NCBI RefSeq assembly: GCF_030651835.1
Contig: NZ_JAUSBX010000011.1
Coordinates: 82,659 to 146,658 of the forward strand
DNA from: Methylicorpusculum sp.
GTDB taxonomy: Bacteria > Pseudomonadota > Gammaproteobacteria > Methylococcales > Methylomonadaceae
Length of the DNA stretch: 64,000 nucleotides
Direction of reading: 5' to 3'
Below are positions 10,541 to 19,951 of the stretch, in pieces. Position numbers and translations under genes: made by a program. Position 1 is the first letter of the stretch, and every line of letters starts with the position of its first letter. The notes beneath the pieces are model-generated. The model saw only the letters and a program-made list of their open reading frames with translations. It ran no database searches and was not told the DNA's origin.

Positions 10541-11176
10541 GTGGCCAATACCCATACTCGTAGATCAGTTATGACGCTTTTTTCATCACCCACTTGCGCA
10601 TTAAGTCACGGAGCCCGCCTCGTCCTGCACGAAAAAGGAATAACGGCCGACATAGAATATTACGACACCAATGAACCGCCTGAGGATCTGCTGGAATTAA
10701 ACCCGACCGGTGTTTCGCCAACGCTCATAGAACGCGGCCTGGTACTCTATGATTCACGCATTATTATGGAATACCTGGACGAACGCTTCCCCCATCCCCC
10801 GCTACACCAAATGGACCCCGTCTCACGCGCTAACGCCCGAATGATTATCAAGCGAATTGATCAGGATTGGTATTCTTTAATGGATGAAATTCTCGTTTCC
10901 GGCGAAAAGAAATCGGCACGCGCCAAAAAATTACTCAAAGAAAGCCTGCTTTCCGCTGGTCAAATTTTTGAAGCCCGGCCATTTTTCATGAGCGATGAAT
11001 TTTCTTTAATCGATTGCACAATGGCGCCTCTGTTGTGGCGGCTTCCAAGCATGGGCATAGAACTGTCGACTACCGGCGAAGCATTGCGTAATTATGCCAA
11101 CCGCTTATTCAGAAGACCTGCTTTTATTGCAAGTTTAAGCAGCGCTGAAAAAGAAATGGGTGAATTACCTAGATGA
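10541..11176 (+). CDS. sspA: Stringent starvation protein A
   Basis: A 211-residue GST-fold protein that binds RNA polymerase rather than acting as a transferase. N-terminal thioredoxin-like domain (RSVMTLFSSPTCALSHGARL, then NPTGVSPTLIERG) and helical C-terminal domain. I chose the GTG at 10541 because GAAAGAGG lies about eight bases upstream and SspA proteins usually begin shortly before the RSVMTL motif; upstream in-frame starts would add an unlikely Cys/Arg-rich extension. It overlaps sspB by four bases. sspA after petC is a common gammaproteobacterial order. Confidence 0.92.
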   Translation: MANTHTRRSVMTLFSSPTCALSHGARLVLHEKGITADIEYYDTNEPPEDLLELNPTGVSPTLIERGLVLYDSRIIMEYLDERFPHPPLHQMDPVSRANARMIIKRIDQDWYSLMDEILVSGEKKSARAKKLLKESLLSAGQIFEARPFFMSDEFSLIDCTMAPLLWRLPSMGIELSTTGEALRNYANRLFRRPAFIASLSSAEKEMGELPR

Positions 11177-11556
11177 CCCCGATAAAGCCTTATTTGATTC
11201 GTTCGATCTACGAATGGGTCTTGGATAATGATCTTACGCCTCACATGCTGGTTGACTCTGAAACAGAAGGTACCGTTTTACCCAGAAATTATGTGGAAGA
11301 TGGCAAAATTGTTCTGAATATCAGGCCGGAAGCAATACACGGCCTAACACTGGGTAACGAAACAGTAGAATTTAATGCCCGCTTCAGCGGAAAACCCATG
11401 CATATCATCGTTCCCATCAAAGCGGTTCTTGCCATTTATGCAAAAGAAAACGGCAAAGGGATGATTTTTGATCAGGAAGAATACGATGAAACCGACCCAC
11501 TCCCCACGCCACCCGGCAAATCCCCAAACAGACCTAAACTGAGAGTGGTCAAATAA
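11173..11556 (+). CDS. sspB: ClpXP specificity-enhancing factor SspB
   Basis: A 127-residue adaptor that delivers ssrA-tagged proteins to ClpXP. N-terminal substrate-binding domain starts at PYLIRSIYEWVLDNDLTPHM and includes GNETVEFNARFSG. A flexible linker (DEEYDETDPLPTPP region) leads to the short C-terminal ClpX-binding tail RPKLRVVK. Translationally coupled to sspA by an ATGA overlap. Confidence 0.94.
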   Translation: MTPIKPYLIRSIYEWVLDNDLTPHMLVDSETEGTVLPRNYVEDGKIVLNIRPEAIHGLTLGNETVEFNARFSGKPMHIIVPIKAVLAIYAKENGKGMIFDQEEYDETDPLPTPPGKSPNRPKLRVVK

Positions 11557-12643
11557 TCTGATTTCGGCTGAGCCTAACAAGGCGCCCTTTTTCGACTTGC
11601 AGATGCTGGTCGCTTTGTTTTAGATACACGGATTACTTGAAAGAAATAACGAATATCGCCTGCATGAGTTGAGTTTTGACAACAGACCCTTCTGGAATCA
11701 ATAAAACTATAATAGCGTCCTGGATTTTTGACCCGCCCAACACCTAAAAAATGATGCCAAATAAGCGGCATTTTTTAGACTGTTTGTACAAAAAACCGCT
11801 AAGTGGTTAACCTTATTGAATTTATCGAGTTACCCACAAATATTGGGGATAACTCTGTGAATATCTTGCTAGCACTTGAGCCGACACTGCGTGTTTTTTA
11901 CCATTTTGTTAAATTGTCCACTTTTTATACAAAATTGTTAATTACCAAAAATCAATTGCTTAAGTATCTTTTTTTGCATTAAATGCACATCAAAGGCTTT
12001 AAACAAAGTAGACCAGTCAATATTATTAATAATGTGAATAAAAGAAAAAAACTGACCGGGAAATCACAGCAATTCTCAATTTGAAGAGAAAAAGGACCGG
12101 GGAAGCTTTTTGAGGATGTCGGCAGCAAGGCAGATTTTTATTCCTGACAAAATCTGCATTTCCACCCTCCTTGGCGGTCAGATGCTGATGTCAAGCCCCC
12201 ATAGAAGGGTTTACGGCGTTCCTCAAAAGGCTTTCCCCAGCCCAAAATGACGCCGAAAAGATCAAACTGAGAATTGCTGGGGAAATCAAGTTAAACACAT
12301 CACTTAATTAAGTCGTTCCTGAGTTATAGGGAAGTGTAATTAAGTGCACCAACTGCCATATATTCCCTTAAAATCTTTGAGCGATAGACGGCGTTCTCCT
12401 AAATTTGCTAAACTTAAGTTTAATTTTTTAGCCCCAAGGGAATTGTTAAGTTTTTTACAATTACCGCATTGCATTGACGAAAAGTTAAAATCAATAGCTC
12501 AATGATATTGATTTTATAAATCTACAGCTAACCTAGTTGTCTGTGGGTGATTTCCGAAAAAACCTATAAGGTTTTTGTCGGCTTTTTCCTTGGCGGCGTT
12601 GCTTCCACCTCAATTGAAATTTTCAACCAACCGGAGAAACTCT
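11557..12643. other. Long intergenic region before gap
   Basis: About 1.1 kb without a recognisable gene. It holds a 213-bp MITE-like element (12067-12279), a weak hairpin near 11748-11771 (ATGCC/GGCAT followed by T-rich DNA), and a symmetrical AAAACC-TATA-GGTTTT sequence near 12558-12574 just upstream of gap that could be an attenuator or operator. Base composition is AT-rich throughout. Confidence 0.5.
12067..12279 (+). mobile_element. MITE-like element, long form (copy A)
   Basis: Terminal inverted repeats CAGCAATTCTCAATTTGA and TCAAACTGAGAATTGCTG flank a non-coding body that includes GAGGATGTCGGCAGCA and a CCCCATAGAAGGGTTTACGG segment. It is bounded by a perfect 9-bp direct repeat, GGGAAATCA (12058-12066 and 12280-12288). 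Compared with the 164-bp copies it has about 49 extra internal bases containing their own GCAGATTTT/AAAATCTGC hairpin. No transposase is encoded. Confidence 0.9.
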
Positions 12644-13654
12644 ATGCCAATCAAAGTTGCAATTAATGGTTATGGTCGTATTGGGCGCAATATTATGCGC
12701 GCAGTGTATGAAGCAGGCCGCACCAATGAAATCCAAATCGTTGCTATCAACGACCTGGGTGATTCAGCAACAAACGCACATTTAACTCAATTTGACAGCG
12801 TGCACGGCAAATTCCCCGGACAAGTCGGCGTTGACGGCGACTATTTGGTAATCAACGGTGACAAAATCAGAGTTTTCTCTGAAAGAGATCCGTCTAAACT
12901 GCCTTGGGGAGAGTTAGGGGTAGACGTTGTTCATGAATGTACCGGCTTTTTCACAAGCAAAGCCAAAGCTTCTGCACACATCGCTGCCGGCGCAAAAAAA
13001 GTGATCATCTCTGCACCCGGCGGCAACGACGTTGATGCAACTATTGTTTTTGGCGTCAATCACCAGGTTTTGAAAGCATCCGATACCGTTATTTCGAATG
13101 CATCATGCACCACTAACTGTCTGGCACCTCTGGTTAAGCCATTGCATGATGCTATCGGTGTTGAACATGGATTGATGACCACTATTCACTCGTACACCAA
13201 CGACCAAGTACTGACTGACGTATATCACAGCGATTTACGCCGCGCCCGTTCAGCCACACAATCAATGATCCCTACCAAAACAGGCGCTGCTGCCGCTGTT
13301 GGCTTAGTACTGCCTGAATTGGCCGGTAAACTGGATGGCTTTGCGATGCGTGTACCTACGATCAATGTATCCGTGGTCGATTTAACTTTCCAGGCATCAA
13401 GACCGACCACAAAAGAAGAAGTGGACAGCGTTTTAAGAGCTGCATCGGAAAAATCTAACGGCATACTGGCAGTTAACGATCTTCCTCTGGTGTCTATAGA
13501 TTTCAACCACAATCCTGCTTCTTCTATCTACGAACCCGCTCTGACCAAAGTTACCGGTGGCAACTTCGTTAAAGTCTTATCCTGGTATGACAATGAATGG
13601 GGCTTTTCTAATCGCATGTTAGACACTACGGTTGCTCTTTTTAATGCCAAATAA
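12644..13654 (+). CDS. gap: Glyceraldehyde-3-phosphate dehydrogenase, type I
   Basis: A 336-residue glycolytic enzyme converting glyceraldehyde-3-phosphate to 1,3-bisphosphoglycerate with NAD(P). Rossmann motif [12 protein letters not shown] at the N-terminus, catalytic cysteine near residue 155 in [12 protein letters not shown], and the C-terminal [12 protein letters not shown] signature. The ATG at 12644 is preceded by GGAG at 12633-12636 and gives the standard N-terminus; an upstream extension would add about 23 unrelated residues. It lies directly upstream of pyk in the same orientation. Confidence 0.95.
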   Translation: MPIKVAINGYGRIGRNIMRAVYEAGRTNEIQIVAINDLGDSATNAHLTQFDSVHGKFPGQVGVDGDYLVINGDKIRVFSERDPSKLPWGELGVDVVHECTGFFTSKAKASAHIAAGAKKVIISAPGGNDVDATIVFGVNHQVLKASDTVISNASCTTNCLAPLVKPLHDAIGVEHGLMTTIHSYTNDQVLTDVYHSDLRRARSATQSMIPTKTGAAAAVGLVLPELAGKLDGFAMRVPTINVSVVDLTFQASRPTTKEEVDSVLRAASEKSNGILAVNDLPLVSIDFNHNPASSIYEPALTKVTGGNFVKVLSWYDNEWGFSNRMLDTTVALFNAK

Positions 13655-13667
13655 TTCAACCCCCTCT

Positions 13668-15107
13668 ATGCTAAGAAGAACCAAAATATTGGCCACACTT
13701 GGACCGGCAACAGACAAACCCGGCGTCCTTGAAGAACTCTTCAATGCCGGACTCGATGTCGTCAGATTAAACTTTTCACATGGCTCTGCACAAGACCATA
13801 TTGACAGGGCTAATCAAGTCAGAGCATTAAGCAAAGCAACGGGGCGTCGGGTCGGCATATTGGCTGATTTGCAGGGCCCGAAAATCCGCATTGCACGGTT
13901 TAAGAACACCAAGGTTTTGCTCAAAGAAGGCCAAGCCTTTGCACTTGACATGAACCTGCACATTAACGACGGCGATGAAACCCAAGTAGGCATCACTTAC
14001 AAACCCCTGGCTAAAGAAGTCAAACCAGGAAGCCGATTGCTGCTTGATGATGGAAGAATCGTTCTTGATGTTGTCAAAACCGATGGCTCGCGCGTGGATT
14101 GCGAGGTAGTTGTGGGCGGTGACTTATCCAATAACAAAGGCATCAACTTGTTGGGTGGTGGTCTATCTGCCGCAGCCTTGACCGAAAAGGACAAAGAAGA
14201 CATTAAAACCATTGGCAAAATCGGTTGCGATTTTGTCGCCGTGTCTTTTCCTCGTTGCGCCGCCGATCTTCATGAAGCACGCGAACTGCTATTGGCTGAA
14301 GGCTGCCATGCCGGCATCGTCGCAAAAGTAGAGCGCGCTGAAGCACTGGAAGTGATTGATGAAATCATTCTTGCCTCGGACGTGATCATGGTGGCTCGTG
14401 GAGACTTGGGTGTGGAAATCGGCGATGCTAACCTGCCCGCCGTACAAAAACACCTGATTAAACGCACGCGGGAACTGAATCGTGTGGCCATCACGGCAAC
14501 ACAGATGATGGAATCCATGATCGAAAACCCTATCCCAACCCGGGCTGAAGTATTTGATGTCGCCAACGCCATTGTTGACGGTACAGACGCCATCATGCTC
14601 TCTGCTGAAACCGCATCCGGTAAGTACCCGGTCAAAGCGGTGGAAGCGATGGTGCGGATTTGTATGGAAACGGAAAAGCAGCCTAGCGTCAGGGTTTCGG
14701 ATCACCGTCTGGATGTTCAATTCGACCGTGTTGACGAAGCCATCGCAATGTCTGCCATGTATATGGCTAATCACACCACGATCAACGGCATAGCCACATT
14801 GACTGAATCCGGCTCCACGCCTTTGTGGATGTCCAGAATCAGTTCGGGCATTCCTATCTTTGCGTTCAGCAGCCAAGAGGAAACTCTGGGAAAAGTAACC
14901 TTGTACCGGGGTGTTTTTCCGTTTTACTTCAAAAATGACCAGCTGGATCATGCAGAAGTCAACCGGTCCATCGTAAATCGTCTCCGCAAACGTGGACAGG
15001 CCAAAAATGGAGATAAGTTTATTATCACCAAGGGCGACCTGACCGGTATCGAGGGCGGCACTAACGCACTAAAAGTCATAACTGTCGGTGAAGGTTTAAC
15101 ACCTTAA
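13668..15107 (+). CDS. pyk: Pyruvate kinase
   Basis: A 479-residue enzyme that forms pyruvate and ATP from phosphoenolpyruvate and ADP. N-terminal [15 protein letters not shown], the LNFSHG motif, the substrate/metal signature around [13 protein letters not shown], and [14 protein letters not shown], followed by the C-terminal regulatory domain. I prefer the ATG at 13668, which matches family N-termini; an ATG at 13644 would overlap the end of gap. Neither has a good ribosome site, so coupling to gap translation is likely. Confidence 0.94.
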   Translation: MLRRTKILATLGPATDKPGVLEELFNAGLDVVRLNFSHGSAQDHIDRANQVRALSKATGRRVGILADLQGPKIRIARFKNTKVLLKEGQAFALDMNLHINDGDETQVGITYKPLAKEVKPGSRLLLDDGRIVLDVVKTDGSRVDCEVVVGGDLSNNKGINLLGGGLSAAALTEKDKEDIKTIGKIGCDFVAVSFPRCAADLHEARELLLAEGCHAGIVAKVERAEALEVIDEIILASDVIMVARGDLGVEIGDANLPAVQKHLIKRTRELNRVAITATQMMESMIENPIPTRAEVFDVANAIVDGTDAIMLSAETASGKYPVKAVEAMVRICMETEKQPSVRVSDHRLDVQFDRVDEAIAMSAMYMANHTTINGIATLTESGSTPLWMSRISSGIPIFAFSSQEETLGKVTLYRGVFPFYFKNDQLDHAEVNRSIVNRLRKRGQAKNGDKFIITKGDLTGIEGGTNALKVITVGEGLTP

Positions 15108-15120
15108 GCTGATAATCTTA

Positions 15121-15165
15121 TACGCGGCCGGTTTCTATATTACCGGTCGCGTATCTTATTTTTAC
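15121..15165 (+). terminator. Rho-independent terminator after pyk
   Basis: Stem TACGCGGCCGGT/ACCGGTCGCGTA (15121-15132 with 15142-15153, one mismatched pair) with an AT loop, followed by TCTTATTTTTA. It lies 14 bases after the pyk stop. Confidence 0.85.
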
Positions 15166-15677
15166 CCAAAAGTCACTCAACCTTTAGACCGAATCAGATG
15201 ATATAGGTCATTACCGATTATCACTTTTTGATGTTCTTTTTTACAGAATGCCCAGAATAGGTCGAAATTAAGCAGCCCGTCATATTTGCAAGCTACAATC
15301 CTAATAATAAAAATAATTGAAATTCAGTTTGCCGGACGACATTCCCTATTTGAGATGACATTAAGCCAGGAGATTCGCTCTTTTGGACTCTCATCGGCGA
15401 GAAAAATGCACTTTTAAAGAAAAATCCAACATAATTGAATAGCAGAAAAATAGTTATTTCCAGAAAAAATGCGGATCAATTCACAGTTTGACCGGCTAAT
15501 TAACCTTAACTTTATATTCAGCCAGTCATTGATGGCTTATGGTTTGCAGCACTTTATTCTGAACGCGTCAGGAAATATTCTATGATTCGCCGGTATATCA
15601 ACAACCTGTAAAAGATGGGTACTTTCCCGAAACATAAAGTAAATTGAAGTAATAAATTTAATTTTTGGTATCACCTT
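15166..15677. other. Intergenic region upstream of the sugar transferase gene
   Basis: About 500 AT-rich bases. No gene, repeat or RNA recognised. It presumably carries the promoter of the gene at 15678; no motif could be assigned. Confidence 0.4.
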
Positions 15678-17090
15678 ATGACGAGCTTAGACAAAGGATT
15701 GATAAGACAATTTGACACCCAACTAAAGGCCTTATTCCGCCTTTCTGATATGGTCATTATTTCTGCTGTATTAGGCGGGATTGTTGAATACTACTATCTG
15801 GAATGGGACACCAACTATTCTCTGTGGCTTTTGTTATCCACATTAAGCTTTGCATTTTTCGCAGAATTATTAAGAGTCTACGATCGATTTAGAGGCAACA
15901 GCTTCTCCAGCACAGGACGCAGCCTTGCTTTATCATGGATCGGCGTTATTTTTGTCATTTCTATGGCGCGATTTTATTACCCTGTTATCGATGAAGATCA
16001 GGAATTTTACTTCATGGTTTGGGTTAATCTTGCCCCGTTAACCTTATTCATCTGGCATTTTACCATTTTTACCGGCCTCACCCTGATCCGGTCTTTAGGC
16101 AGAAATTCAAGAACCGTAGCCATTATAGGCTCCACCCGCCTGGGCCACGAAATTGCGCAAATCATAACCGCTGAAAGCTGGCTCGGACTTAATCTGACAG
16201 GCATATTCGACGACAGAAGAATTAAACAAAAACAAAGAATATTGGCAGAAAGCCAAGATCTGGCCGGCAATATTAACGATGTCGTCATCAGAGCAAAACA
16301 AGGCGAAATCGACATCGTTTACATTACATTGGAACTCAAAGCACAAGATCGGATTAAGTTTATTCTGGGTGAACTGGCCGATACCACCGTTTCCGTATTT
16401 TTTGTACCCGATCTATTTGTATTTGATTTATTGCGTTCCCGTTGGAGCCATTTAGAGGGCATCCCAATCGTCAGTATTTACGACACGCCTTTTTACGGGA
16501 TAGATGGCGCAGTTAAACGTATGTTTGACATCATCGCTGCATCCATCATTCTGATCATCATTGCAATTCCCATGCTGATTATCGCCATCAGCATCAAATT
16601 GACCAGTCCCGGCCCCATCATCTTCAAACAACGGCGGTACGGCTTTAAAGGTGAAGAAATACTGGTTTGGAAATTCCGCTCCATGACTACCTGCGATAAC
16701 GGTGACAACGTCAAACAAGCCACACAAAATGATGCCCGCATCACCAAGTTGGGTGCATTCTTAAGACGCACGTCATTAGATGAACTACCTCAGTTTATCA
16801 ATGTATTGCAAGGCCACATGTCGATCATCGGCCCCAGGCCCCATGCCGTTGCCCACAACGAACTGTACCGGACCAAAATTAAAGGCTACATGCTGAGACA
16901 CAAAGTCAAGCCGGGCATTACCGGTCTAGCACAAATCAAAGGCTACCGGGGCGAAACAGACACCCTTGAAAAAATGGACGGCCGTATCAGATACGACCTT
17001 GAGTACATCAGTAAATGGTCGCTTTGGCTCGACATCAAGATATTCTTTTTAACTGTGTTTAAAGGATTTATAAGCAGCAAAGCCTATTAG
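15678..17090 (+). CDS. Undecaprenyl-phosphate hexose-1-phosphate transferase (WcaJ-type)
   Basis: A 470-residue membrane enzyme of the polyprenyl glycosylphosphotransferase family that loads a sugar phosphate, usually from UDP-glucose, onto undecaprenyl phosphate to start exopolysaccharide synthesis. About four N-terminal membrane helices, a Rossmann-like central domain (VAIIGSTRLGHEIAQII), a further helix (MFDIIAASIILIIIAIP) and the bacterial sugar transferase domain with KFRSMTT, RRTSLDELPQFINVL, SIIGPRPHAVAHNE and KPGITGLAQIKGYRGE. No other polysaccharide gene is adjacent, so it may act with a locus elsewhere or be an orphan. Confidence 0.92.
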   Translation: MTSLDKGLIRQFDTQLKALFRLSDMVIISAVLGGIVEYYYLEWDTNYSLWLLLSTLSFAFFAELLRVYDRFRGNSFSSTGRSLALSWIGVIFVISMARFYYPVIDEDQEFYFMVWVNLAPLTLFIWHFTIFTGLTLIRSLGRNSRTVAIIGSTRLGHEIAQIITAESWLGLNLTGIFDDRRIKQKQRILAESQDLAGNINDVVIRAKQGEIDIVYITLELKAQDRIKFILGELADTTVSVFFVPDLFVFDLLRSRWSHLEGIPIVSIYDTPFYGIDGAVKRMFDIIAASIILIIIAIPMLIIAISIKLTSPGPIIFKQRRYGFKGEEILVWKFRSMTTCDNGDNVKQATQNDARITKLGAFLRRTSLDELPQFINVLQGHMSIIGPRPHAVAHNELYRTKIKGYMLRHKVKPGITGLAQIKGYRGETDTLEKMDGRIRYDLEYISKWSLWLDIKIFFLTVFKGFISSKAY

Positions 17091-17192
17091 TGCCGAAGAC
17101 AACTGTTCGTGCTAAGCCAAACGCTGTATGAAGAGCTTGTAACTCTCTCACTTGCAAGGTGAAGCTCCAAAACAACAGCAATAATGATCCAT

Positions 17193-18314
17193 TCATTTAA
17201 AACTAAAATTTGACCTGTTTTTCTGATTTCCATTCAAGCGATGCCATAACCAAGCTATCAGACATCCGTTTATGATGCCGCCACTATCAATCAAAACATC
17301 ACCCAACTGGGCGGTCCGTCCGTCCATAAACAACTGCAAAACTTCGCTAATCAAAGCAAACAACACCAAATAAGCCAGCAGAGAAGCTGTAGATTTTTTA
17401 TAAGGCCGGCCGCCAAAAACAGCAATTGATAGCAAGGTAAACAGCATAAAATGCCCGACTTTATGTATGTCCAGTTCCGGCAAATGCGGATTCAAGTTAA
17501 ATGATTGCGTATTGTTGAATTGAGTGGGAATGTAGGTGGTAGATGCCACGGTATCAGATGCTGTGATTGCCGCTCCCATTGACTCCTTCATACTTTCCGG
17601 CATAAGAACCCCGACAATAACCCCTATCCCCAGCAATAGAACAAAACCATGTTTTACACTACTGAATCCGGATTTAAAAAAGGGAACAGTTACCCAGAAC
17701 AAAATGACTACCCAGATTAGCATCAGTGCTAGCCGATAGTCTCTGAAAGCAGTTTTAAGCGTTACAGGATGCAAGCTGATCGACTTTATCCATAGACTTC
17801 CCGTACTCTTGATAACCTGCGCAGCCACCATTATTTTTGATACATCACCAGGAATCGCAAAAACCTTTTCGTGCCGCCGCCAATCACGACTACCTTGCTG
17901 ACGCACCAACACATGAGGAAGACTGTACATCGCTTCACCTGCAGCATTAAAGGAAACCAAAACTATTCGGGCAGTTTTCCAGCTAGTGTCGCCATTGATG
18001 ATATCTTCAGTTTTTATCTCGCAGCCTAACTTTACTAAACGAGTATGTCCGCTTGGGCGGATAAACTGGGAAATGAACGCGGATTCGATCGGAACAGTCG
18101 TTTCCAGTTTTGCAATCATTTCGTTATTCAAAGCAAAAATACTGACATTACCGGTGTGTTGCCAATGAGCCAAGCCTTTGCTGAAATCCGCATTTTCAAT
18201 GAGCTCAGGCCCAACAAGTTGGTACCTTTCGTAACCATTAAAAAACAATATCGAACAACAACTCATCAATATGAGCATTGAAATTTTGAAGATAGCGGAA
18301 TTTAAGCAGGACAT
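17193..18314 (-). CDS. VanZ-family membrane protein with N-terminal extracytoplasmic domain
   Basis: A 373-residue protein. An N-terminal helix (about 10-28) is followed by a beta-rich region (about 35-185) resembling carbohydrate-binding jelly rolls (LIENADFSKGLAHWQ), then a helix near 195-212, another near 222-240, and a VanZ-like module (DIHKVGHFMLFTLLSIAVFG ... SEVLQLFMDGRTAQLGDVLIDSGG). In exopolysaccharide loci such proteins often accompany WcaJ-type enzymes, and here one lies convergently with it, so an envelope or polysaccharide role is plausible. The exact role is unknown. Confidence 0.75.
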   Translation of the reverse strand: MSCLNSAIFKISMLILMSCCSILFFNGYERYQLVGPELIENADFSKGLAHWQHTGNVSIFALNNEMIAKLETTVPIESAFISQFIRPSGHTRLVKLGCEIKTEDIINGDTSWKTARIVLVSFNAAGEAMYSLPHVLVRQQGSRDWRRHEKVFAIPGDVSKIMVAAQVIKSTGSLWIKSISLHPVTLKTAFRDYRLALMLIWVVILFWVTVPFFKSGFSSVKHGFVLLLGIGVIVGVLMPESMKESMGAAITASDTVASTTYIPTQFNNTQSFNLNPHLPELDIHKVGHFMLFTLLSIAVFGGRPYKKSTASLLAYLVLFALISEVLQLFMDGRTAQLGDVLIDSGGIINGCLIAWLWHRLNGNQKNRSNFSFK

Positions 18315-18662
18315 GGCTTATAAGAAACGAAAGGAAGATGCGCTTACGCGAGGTGCAAGCAAGTCGAGGAACAATTACCCATCAATCATGTAAAAAAGTC
18401 AGTTTTCGGTATTGACTGTCAGCTATGGATTAGCACACCAACAGCCGGAATTGAGGTGAACTTCACTTTTAGGTCGAAAGATGACAATCAGGAAACTATT
18501 AATAGGATGATTTCCAGTGTTTACTTTTTCAGTCATTTTAGCTTAAGTAATGGAATTATAATCAATGACAAAAATCGTACCCTTCTGTTCAAATGCGACC
18601 TAGGGTTTAATGGAAGAAGTCAGGTTACTTTTACCACTAAAGCTGATTCGTGAAAACGTTTG
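18315..18662. other. Intergenic stretch with no supported gene
   Basis: A 65-codon plus-strand frame at 18456-18653 has no recognisable motif, poor codon usage and no ribosome site. I see nothing else here. Confidence 0.4.
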
Positions 18663-19045
18663 TTAGACACGAAATACTGTTGACGGCAGCAGTAATCGAT
18701 CAGACTGACCCGGCAATGATATACAGCCAAAATGCTGGTAAAAACCAACAGTAGCCTTGTTTTTAGCATGAACAACGTTGCCGACCACTGCCAACGTTGT
18801 AGTGACGCTTATCACTTTTTGGCAGGCATCTACCAAAAGAATTGACCCTAAACCTTTTCCCTGAAAGTGGCTGTCTCAGGCCAGCGCCCAATCAGCTCAA
18901 CTGGAACAGGATAATGGGGAAGCGTCTTGGCTAATGACAGCGGCAAATCTGAGCAACTCACGCTACCTGTGCTCAACGTATAAATCCAGCCAATCGATCA
19001 GCATCATGAACCGAAGTAGCAATAAATACTCTAGCAACATTTCGT
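18663..19045 (-). pseudogene. Decayed GNAT toxin (TacT-like)
   Basis: Segments of a GCN5-type acetyltransferase toxin can be read on the minus strand only by changing frame. They are ARVFIATSVHDADRLAG, then GFYTLSTGSVSCSDLPLSL and HYPVPVELIGRW, then the acetyl-CoA loop QGKGLGSILLVDA, and finally VVHAKNKATVGFYQHFG with a C-terminal strand ending at the TAA at 18663-18665. At least two frameshifts separate these pieces. The usual N-terminal 30 or so residues are missing. It directly follows a broken DUF1778 antitoxin, the standard order for these pairs. Not expected to be functional. Confidence 0.8.
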
Positions 19046-19309
19046 TTAATGCCTTGTAAAGGCCTTTTTCAATGCGGGAGTGGGCTGTGTTTGGACATCG
19101 AGTACTGCCAAAAGCCACGAAAATCCTCTGGTCGTAACGTAACACTTTCGTTCGCCTGTACAACTTTCTCTACGGAGGTTATCGCGTGGAGATAGCACGA
19201 ACTCAGAAATACTGACATGAGAGTAAGTAGCCGCTTTGTTGAGCAATTCGCTTGCACGAATATCCCAGCGAATATTAAGAAGGTTTTCTTCGACAGTAGA
19301 ATTTGCCAT
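19046..19309 (-). pseudogene. Decayed DUF1778 antitoxin (TacA-like)
   Basis: The first 40 codons from the ATG at 19309 match a ribbon-helix-helix DUF1778 antitoxin (LLNIRWDIRASELLNKAA ... HVSISEFVLS). The reading frame then shifts: the next part (SVEKVVQANESVTLRPEDFRGF) is in another frame, and the C-terminus (LLAVLDVQTQPTPALKKAF) returns to the first. Two compensating indels therefore scramble the middle. It precedes the decayed GNAT toxin on the same strand. Confidence 0.82.
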
Positions 19310-19443
19310 TCGAAAATCCAAATTTATTTATATACTGTAATTGTGCGATTATTGTGAGTTCAGTTCAAGAGGTATCTGACGGCAGTATACTATGCCAGCT
19401 CCAGACCAAAACTTTTAACGACGACTTTCCGTCTTGATTAAGG

Positions 19444-19820
19444 TTGTTCTTTAGAATTAACTGTCCGTTTAATGATGAATTGTTGTCATTAAATCAGATG
19501 GAACAATTGGCTGAAACGGGGCGTTATGAAAAGCTTTGCATAACGGCAGCAACTCTCAATTTGAAGAGAAAAAAGGGCTGGGGGAAGCGTTTTGAGGATG
19601 TCGGCAGCAGGGATGCTGCTGTCAAGCCCCCATGGAAGGGTTTACGGCGTTCCTCAAAAGGCTTTTCCCAGCCCAAAATGACGCCGAAAAGATCAAACTG
19701 AGAATTGCTGGCATAACGGCGGCCAAACAAACTGTCGCCGAACAGCACCTGTTACAAAGACGCAAACTGGCTTTATTTAGGACTAACCAAGGTAAGGGTT
19801 TTGTGGATTATTTACAATAA
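19444..19820 (+). pseudogene. ORF fragment split by a MITE-like element
   Basis: Left part 19444-19546 reads a TTG start, then LLSLNQMEQLAETGRYEKLCIT. Right part 19711-19820 reads ITAAKQTVAEQHLLQRR ... GKGFVDYLQ and a stop. Removing the element (19547-19710) and one 9-bp repeat joins CIT to AAKQ in a single open frame of about 67 codons. The frame is closed upstream by a TGA at 19435, so this is probably the C-terminal part of a once longer gene. I do not recognise the family. Confidence 0.6.
19547..19710 (+). mobile_element. MITE-like element, 164 bp (copy B)
   Basis: TIRs CAGCAACTCTCAATTTGA and TCAAACTGAGAATTGCTG; perfect 9-bp direct repeat GCATAACGG at 19538-19546 and 19711-19719. The body carries GTCGGCAGCAGGGATGCTGCTGTC (a palindromic core) and CCCCATGGAAGGGTTTACGG. 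It interrupts an ORF (see 19444-19820). Confidence 0.93.
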
Positions 19821-19951
19821 AACGGACGGGGAAGCCAGATACCTTTTTTGCTATTGCGTTGCTAATCACTGTTAGACTGTCATCGAGTGGATCACATCCA
19901 GACTCAATTTAACTCCCGCTACAGAACCGAAACACTTTTGCACTGAGCCTG

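Noticed and set aside
11574..11771. Minus-strand 65-codon frame after sspB
   Set aside because: No motif; ends in an unstructured basic tail and overlaps a possible terminator hairpin.
14289..14951. Long open frame antisense to pyk, and similar antisense frames over gap, mutL, the RND permease and the helicase
   Set aside because: They lie opposite clearly conserved genes, have no motif or ribosome site and arise from codon bias of the sense gene.
18456..18653. Possible small gene of 65 codons
   Set aside because: No motif, no ribosome site, and located in a region of decayed sequence.
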